DNA from: Andrena cerasifolii
Taxonomy: Eukaryota; Arthropoda; Insecta; Hymenoptera; Andrenidae
Direction: 5' to 3'
Assembly (NCBI RefSeq): GCF_050908995.1
Contig: NC_135126.1
Coordinates: forward strand, 4,030,001-4,094,000
DNA: 64,000 bases
The notes beneath the pieces were generated by a model. It had not been told where the DNA came from. It was given only the letters and a program-made list of their open reading frames with translations, and searched no databases. Position numbers and translations under genes: made by a program. Of this stretch, positions 58,801 through 64,000 are shown piece after piece; position 1 is the stretch's first letter, and the number at the start of each line of letters is the position of its first letter.

Positions 58801-59556
58801 ATTAACTCGTTTTATCCTCGGCGGGGTCGATTCGACATTTCCCACCGCGAGAACCCCCGGCCAGACGGGGCATAGGTACGTTCGTCACGTGTGTTAGAGG
58901 GGTTCGAAAAGGGAGGCCGAAGGATCCTCGAAGGGAATGGCCCCTTCCCGTTAGGTTAGTCGCGGAGGTGGTTTCCCTTGGAGTGAGCACACTTTTATAA
59001 ACTTTGTCGTGTACTAATCCTCCGCTGGCCCTGATCCCTCTAGCCAACTACGCCCGACCCCGGGCGAACAGCCGCCATGATGCCGAGAAACTTCATCAGG
59101 CCGTCATTTCGCGTTGCTGAAAAGGAAAGCTGAAAAGAGAGGGTGAGAGGGGCCGAGAGTCGATCCCTGCTTAGATACTCGCCTCTTCTTAAGGCTCGTC
59201 CACCTTTCGTAAATTGGATTACGATACGTGACGTCATTAGCGACATACTTTATTCGACGAGCCGGGAGAGACACGGTGGGAACGAAACCGGCGTTCCAGT
59301 CTTGTCGGTGGAACGCGAGAAAATGAACCAACCGGCATTAATGAAACGAAAAATGCTGCAGTCTCCTTTCACCATCGAGAATGAATTGGGTTTTGTTCGA
59401 ATGGCTTTATGTTCAGATGAAGAGACTCCGTTTTCCATGGAACTGGAATATGGCTCGTATCACACGGAGGATGCATATTTTTAGGAATTCATATTCTTCT
59501 GCCGCAGATATAATTCCGTAGAAATGGTGTAATTATGCATTCTATATTAAGGGAGG
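55886..59556. other. Non-coding stretch, probable 5' intron of the MYT1-family gene
   Basis: No coding exon recognised on either strand. The block around 56110-56280 has several TAAT/ATTA-type cores (TTTAATTAAT, GATAATTATT) and could be a homeodomain-responsive enhancer, but this is only base-level impression. Confidence 0.4.
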
Positions 59557-60220
59557 ACCACTGCGACGGCCAGAAAAGTAAGCCATTTTTATGAATTTTT
59601 TTCAGGAATAATTTACCGTTCTCATATTAAATTTTTATTACATACCTTTAGTACAATGTCTTAAGAGACTATAAAAAAATGAGTAGAAAAACATGCTTAA
59701 ATTTTAATATGTTAATTAATCTGCCGACAACTCACGCGCGCTGGTAGAATGTGTAATTATGGAACAGCAGGTCCGAAATCAAATTTCATTTTTTTTTTTA
59801 TAAACTTTATGAGTGCAGTTTGCGTTGCACGTGCGGATTCTTTGATCGAAAACGAATTATTTAAATACGTTCGAAAAACTGTCCATCTTATTCGCGGATT
59901 GTTGAAACTTTTCTTGTAAACCATTTTTACAAGAACAATTTGTTTTAGAAAAAGGTACGTGCAACGGAAACTACACTCATATACTTATGAGTGTAGTTCC
60001 TGGCCTGCTGTTCCATAGTTACATATTCTACCAGCGCGCATGAGGGGTCCTGAAGATTAATTAATATATTAAAATTCATGCATGCTTTTCTACTAATATT
60101 TTTTATAGTCTCTGAAGACAATGTACTAATGGTAGGTAATAACAATTTTATATGAAAACAGTAAATTATTCTTAAAATAAATTCTTAATAATGTCTTACT
60201 TTTCCGGCCATCACAGTGGT
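59557..60220. mobile_element. 664-bp foldback element with about 220-bp inverted arms
   Basis: The left arm starts ACCACTGCGACGGCCAGAAA and the inverted right arm ACCACTGTGATGGCCGGAAA. Similarity continues for about 220 bp, to CTATGGAACAGCAGG-type sequence at about 59755-59774 and 60001-60018. The centre is AT-rich with no frame. Outer homology may include GGGA/TCCC. No convincing target duplication is visible. Superfamily unknown. Confidence 0.8.
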
Positions 60221-62338
60221 GTTCCCATTTACAAAAAGCAGGGTCGTTAGTTTGAATGTTCCATGTTGTTTAATATTTCATTGATGAATAATATGGAATA
60301 ACGATCTATGCTAAGAATGTGTCTACTCCTTCATAACTTACATTATCTTCAATTATTACAAAAATTCGAGGAAATTTATATCTTGTATTGGCTTCAACAA
60401 GATAGCTCACACGTTGTATAGATTAAATTCCAAAAACCGCGTATATTATTATTAATCCGAATTAATTTTGGTGGTAAATGATGCTGTATAGTTCTAACAA
60501 AGTGTTAAACACCTATCCACTACAGGCAGTAGCGTTTCACGGTTCAATACGCGATATGAATATGCGAAATGATTCTTAGAATCTAGCGTATTCCAGCAAG
60601 TAGTATAAGACGTTATGGCCAGACGTGGCTACGCATAATGGTACCAAGCGGTCACACCCTGACTGCATCTACTTATTAATTCCACTACAGAATATAAAGT
60701 TCACGCTACATCCCGGATATATTTTCGTCCAAGTAAATAATCCGCTGCCCTACTACCCCACATACTACAAAGCACCCCTCACACGTCTATCGCTCGAAAA
60801 GTGGCAAGGAGTTGCACAATCTCCTCGCGTGCCTCGTCTTCAACCAAAAGTGGAACGATATCCAGCGGAAAGTATCAGGAGCAACGTTATTTGGGTAGCC
60901 GCGGCACGCGATATTGATGAGGAGAAAAATAAGAACGTACGGCCACGGTTCTAGCGAAGGAGCGACGCCCGGGAATCCGGGTGCTTTTTAATTAGCGGCA
61001 AGCTAAAAAACGGCAAGCGGGCTAAGTGAGGGCGAGCGGTCGGCCGCCGGCGGGATTAATAAATTAGCCGTAAGGTTTTAAAACGGGTGGACGGTGCCTA
61101 AGCTCGGGCGAGCAGAGGGAACGAGTGAGAGAGAGAGAGAGAGAAGGAGCGAGAGAGGGGGGTAAAAAGAGCGAAGGGGCAGATAATGGTTCCGGTCAAC
61201 AAAATGAATACCGGCACGCGCTGTTCTTTCCGGATCTCTGAATAGACTTGTAACGAGTCGGTCGGGCCTCTCTCCTCTCTGCCTTCCTCCTCTTTCTCTG
61301 CTCGCCACGTCGACTCTATCCCCGCCGTCTTTTTTCCTATGGGAAGCCAGAGGTTGGACGGCGAGAGGGTCAGAGGGAAAAGGAGGAAAGAGCGGATCCA
61401 AGGGGTGAGAATGGGGATGAGTAGCGGGCGGCCGAGGGTGAGGCCGTGGCCGAGTGTGTAATTGTGTTATTTTGTTGCCATTTCACGTGAGGGTCACCGC
61501 GGGAGGGCCAGAGGTGTACATAAACACCAGGATTGTTTTATTCATTCGGCCCGTTGCGCGCACGACGCGTGCCGAATTCTTTTCCCACCCTTTCGTCTCG
61601 TTGTCGGTATCTCTTCTTCGGCGCGATCGTGCACGCGTAAAAAATTGTGATCTACCGAAGACTGAATTCGAAATAAACGCGAGCCTCGTATGGAGAGCTG
61701 CACTGGGTGTCCCATGGAAATTGCACGGGGTGTGTCGTCAATGGGGTGAGTGGTAGGACACGTGGCTGAGCGTTGTTGGCACATGTGTCCAAGCATTGTT
61801 CAATTATTAGTACGGCTGTTATTAAATAAATAATGAAAGAACTTTGTAACACCCTATGCCATCATTATGCATTCTTGTTGCACAGAATAGATAGACTATG
61901 CTTCTTTTTTTAAATGGAACTGCATACGTTATTTTTATTAAACCATTCGATAACAAAAATTCGTACTACCTATATGCTTTTCTTCGACATAACTGGAACA
62001 GTTTCAACCGAACTGCTTGTCCAAGTTCCACGGTGCACAGTGCCTCCATATCCGCGATCAATCGATGGACAAATTTAAATGCTCACGTATATGTGAGGGG
62101 TGAATAAATAGCAGCGTATTTATTTTAATCGCCCGATACTTGCAGCCTTCAATATCTTATTATATTCATTGAAGAAACGAGCAAGTAATATTTCTTCTTG
62201 ATCGTAATGGAACATTGATAACGTCTATCCCTAAACAAATCATACTTTAAAAGTAGAACCTATTCTAAAGTATTTTAGACTTTAACCTTCCAAAGGTGCT
62301 ACTATTAGGGACTTCCAAATGTCAAACGTCTTTATAAA
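60221..62338. other. Non-coding stretch, no gene recognised
   Basis: Contains a GA repeat near 61122-61155. Open frames are short or low-complexity and show no domain. Confidence 0.45.
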
Positions 62339-62467
62339 CCCTTTAGCGCCCAGTGCGATGTATACATCACCCTATTTTGAAGCGTCTAAAAAAATTCGAT
62401 AGGTAGTAAATAATTTTGAGAAACTATCCCGGAAACCTTTGTTTTTGGGTGTCTAGGCGCTAAAGGG
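62339..62467. mobile_element. Small 129-bp MITE-like inverted-repeat element
   Basis: CCCTTTAGCGCC at 62339-62350 is perfectly inverted as GGCGCTAAAGGG ending at 62467. The sequence between is AT-rich and non-coding. The flanking tetranucleotides (TAAA, TTCA) do not form a clean duplication, so the superfamily assignment is open. Confidence 0.6.
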
Positions 62468-64000
62468 TTCAGAAACTTAGTCTGACGTTTCAACAGGGAT
62501 TTAAAGCAGCCTTCAATTCTAAGCGAAATATAGAAATATTCATCCCAAAGAGAAAGGTCTTCCATGTGAAAATCTCAGGCAGTAGAGTCCTATTGTCTAC
62601 GAATCCTACGATAATTCCAAGATAAACCGTGGACTTCTCAACTGGAGCGGGTGCCAGGCGCAAAGTAGAAGACGAAGGATTCTAAAAAAAGGTAAGCAGC
62701 CCAGGGAACAATCGCAAGGCACGTGTAAATACACGCGGCGGCGCGCGCCCTTAACGCGAGGGTAGAGCCCCAGCGCGCGAGTAAAGGTCCTTTTTATGCG
62801 TGCGGTCGCAAAGGCAGCGTAAAATTGAGTTACAGGGCAGTTTATTTTTTTATTAGCCAGGCCAACCCTGCCTGCGTTGCCTCGCCTGCCGCGCGGTTTC
62901 AACGCGGAAAGGGTGGGTTTTTGCGGCCGACGGATTTCCCGATAGCGGTTTTATGGCGTGTCAACACGCTCTTACGCGGACGCTGTGTGCGCTGCCATGT
63001 GCACGTTGAATAGAAAAGAGAGAAGAAAAATATGTAGGGAAAAAGAGAGAGCGCGAGAGCGAGAGCGAGAGAGAGAGAAGAGAGTGGGGTGCACGCGATC
63101 CTGTCGCTACATCGAAACGATTGGGAGCGTGAATCGCGCGCGAACGTTCGAAGCGAGCCAGCCCCGCGATTAAAACTATATAGCTCCAATCAGGGTCCGT
63201 CACGCTTGTAAGTATGCGATTAATCGTGACCACTTATCGCGGCTGCGCGTTTATTCGCCGAGATTTCCGTGCCGGCGGATTACTCCGACTATCTAGCCCT
63301 CGAAATCTTTTAATAATCGGGCGCCCCGCGGTGATTGACAACTGGCGGTGAAATTTCTTGCAAACAAATCTCACGTGTGGCCGATAAAAAATTTCCTTCT
63401 GCGCAATTAGTAAAACAATTTTTCACCCTGTATGAAAAATACTGAACATACTTTGTGTTCGTTGGGAACACTTGAATACGATATCGTTGGCAAATAGGTA
63501 TTGCTAAATTTGTGGGGATTCGTCTAAACTTAACTTTGCAATTATGTAATAAATTTCAGTTTCCCACCCTGAATAGTTTCCCAAATATGTATACTTTAAA
63601 CGAAGAATAGAGATTCAAGTTCGAAGAGAAAGAAAAGTATAATTTCTCGACAAATCTATATATGTATTGATTCAATCACAGATTTTATATTCCCTTTATT
63701 GATTTGTTAATATTCCTAAGGTATTATCTCCAGAGTAGCGACAAAACTAACGGCGAATTTAGATTCACCAGGAGGGTTTCAAGAACGCTTTAGAATGATG
63801 TTCATCGTACGAGAATTATCGAAGAGTACTGGTACAAAATTGTCTCCCCACGCGTCTATCCGCGCCAATTCACTTCAGGATTGTTCATCTCCGCAGCCTC
63901 AGCCAGAGAAAACGCTAAGGGGATAATGAGGACAGGCAGCAGAGCCGCACGGTGGTAATAAGGTAGCGCGGTGAGCTGCTGGGATGCTAGTCACGTTTCT
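62468..64000. other. Non-coding stretch to window end
   Basis: A GA-rich purine tract lies at about 63042-63085. No exon of the MYT1-family gene or any other gene was recognised. Confidence 0.45.

Noticed and set aside
59143..59484. 113-codon plus-strand frame as a gene or 5' exon
   Set aside because: No similarity to any family I know and no flanking splice signals that fit. Wrong strand for the neighbouring MYT1-family gene.

Overview
This window is animal nuclear DNA, most likely from a hymenopteran insect. Evidence: the genes are split by GT-AG introns, protein-coding sequence is sparse, the DNA is CpG-tolerant, miniature transposons of insect type are present, and there is a MYT1/ST18-family neural transcription factor. 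The order-level assignment is inference. There are no operons, ribosome-binding sites, CRISPR arrays or bacterial genes.

Layout. From 1 to about 16.9 kb there is no recognisable coding exon. This part holds two candidate TATA promoters (about 680 and 13012), a piggyBac-like MITE with a second element nested in it (5007-5462), a Tc1/mariner-like MITE (8034-8418) and a 446-bp insertion flanked by a 14-bp target duplication (9838-10283). From 16950 to about 21.8 kb lies a small plus-strand gene. It encodes a 168-residue protein with two membrane segments and three PPxY motifs, and is followed by a 3' untranslated region.

From 21838 to 36444 sits the most striking object: a 14.6-kb element bounded by inverted terminal repeats of about 0.84 kb and flanked by TTAA on the left and GTAA on the right. 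Its interior has no coding capacity. It consists of 40 copies of a 170-bp satellite monomer in a six-monomer higher-order arrangement, followed by four copies (the last truncated) of a 1,664-bp compound repeat. The satellite monomer appears to derive from the inner part of the element's own terminal repeat, so this looks like a transposon that has generated and carries a satellite array.

From about 36.8 to 55.4 kb the minus strand carries the 3' part of a MYT1/ST18-family C2HC zinc-finger transcription factor. Fourteen exons can be joined in one continuous frame (about 1,090 residues): six fingers, a low-complexity central region with polyQ and polyA tracts, CtBP-like motifs, and a C-terminal coiled coil. 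The 5' exons are not visible and probably lie beyond the right edge. Exon structure shows that the fingers form three split/unsplit pairs, and one intron appears to use a GC donor.

From 55.4 to 64 kb no coding exon was recognised. This stretch, probably a long 5' intron of the same gene, holds a second copy of the piggyBac-like MITE, a 664-bp foldback element and a small 129-bp MITE.
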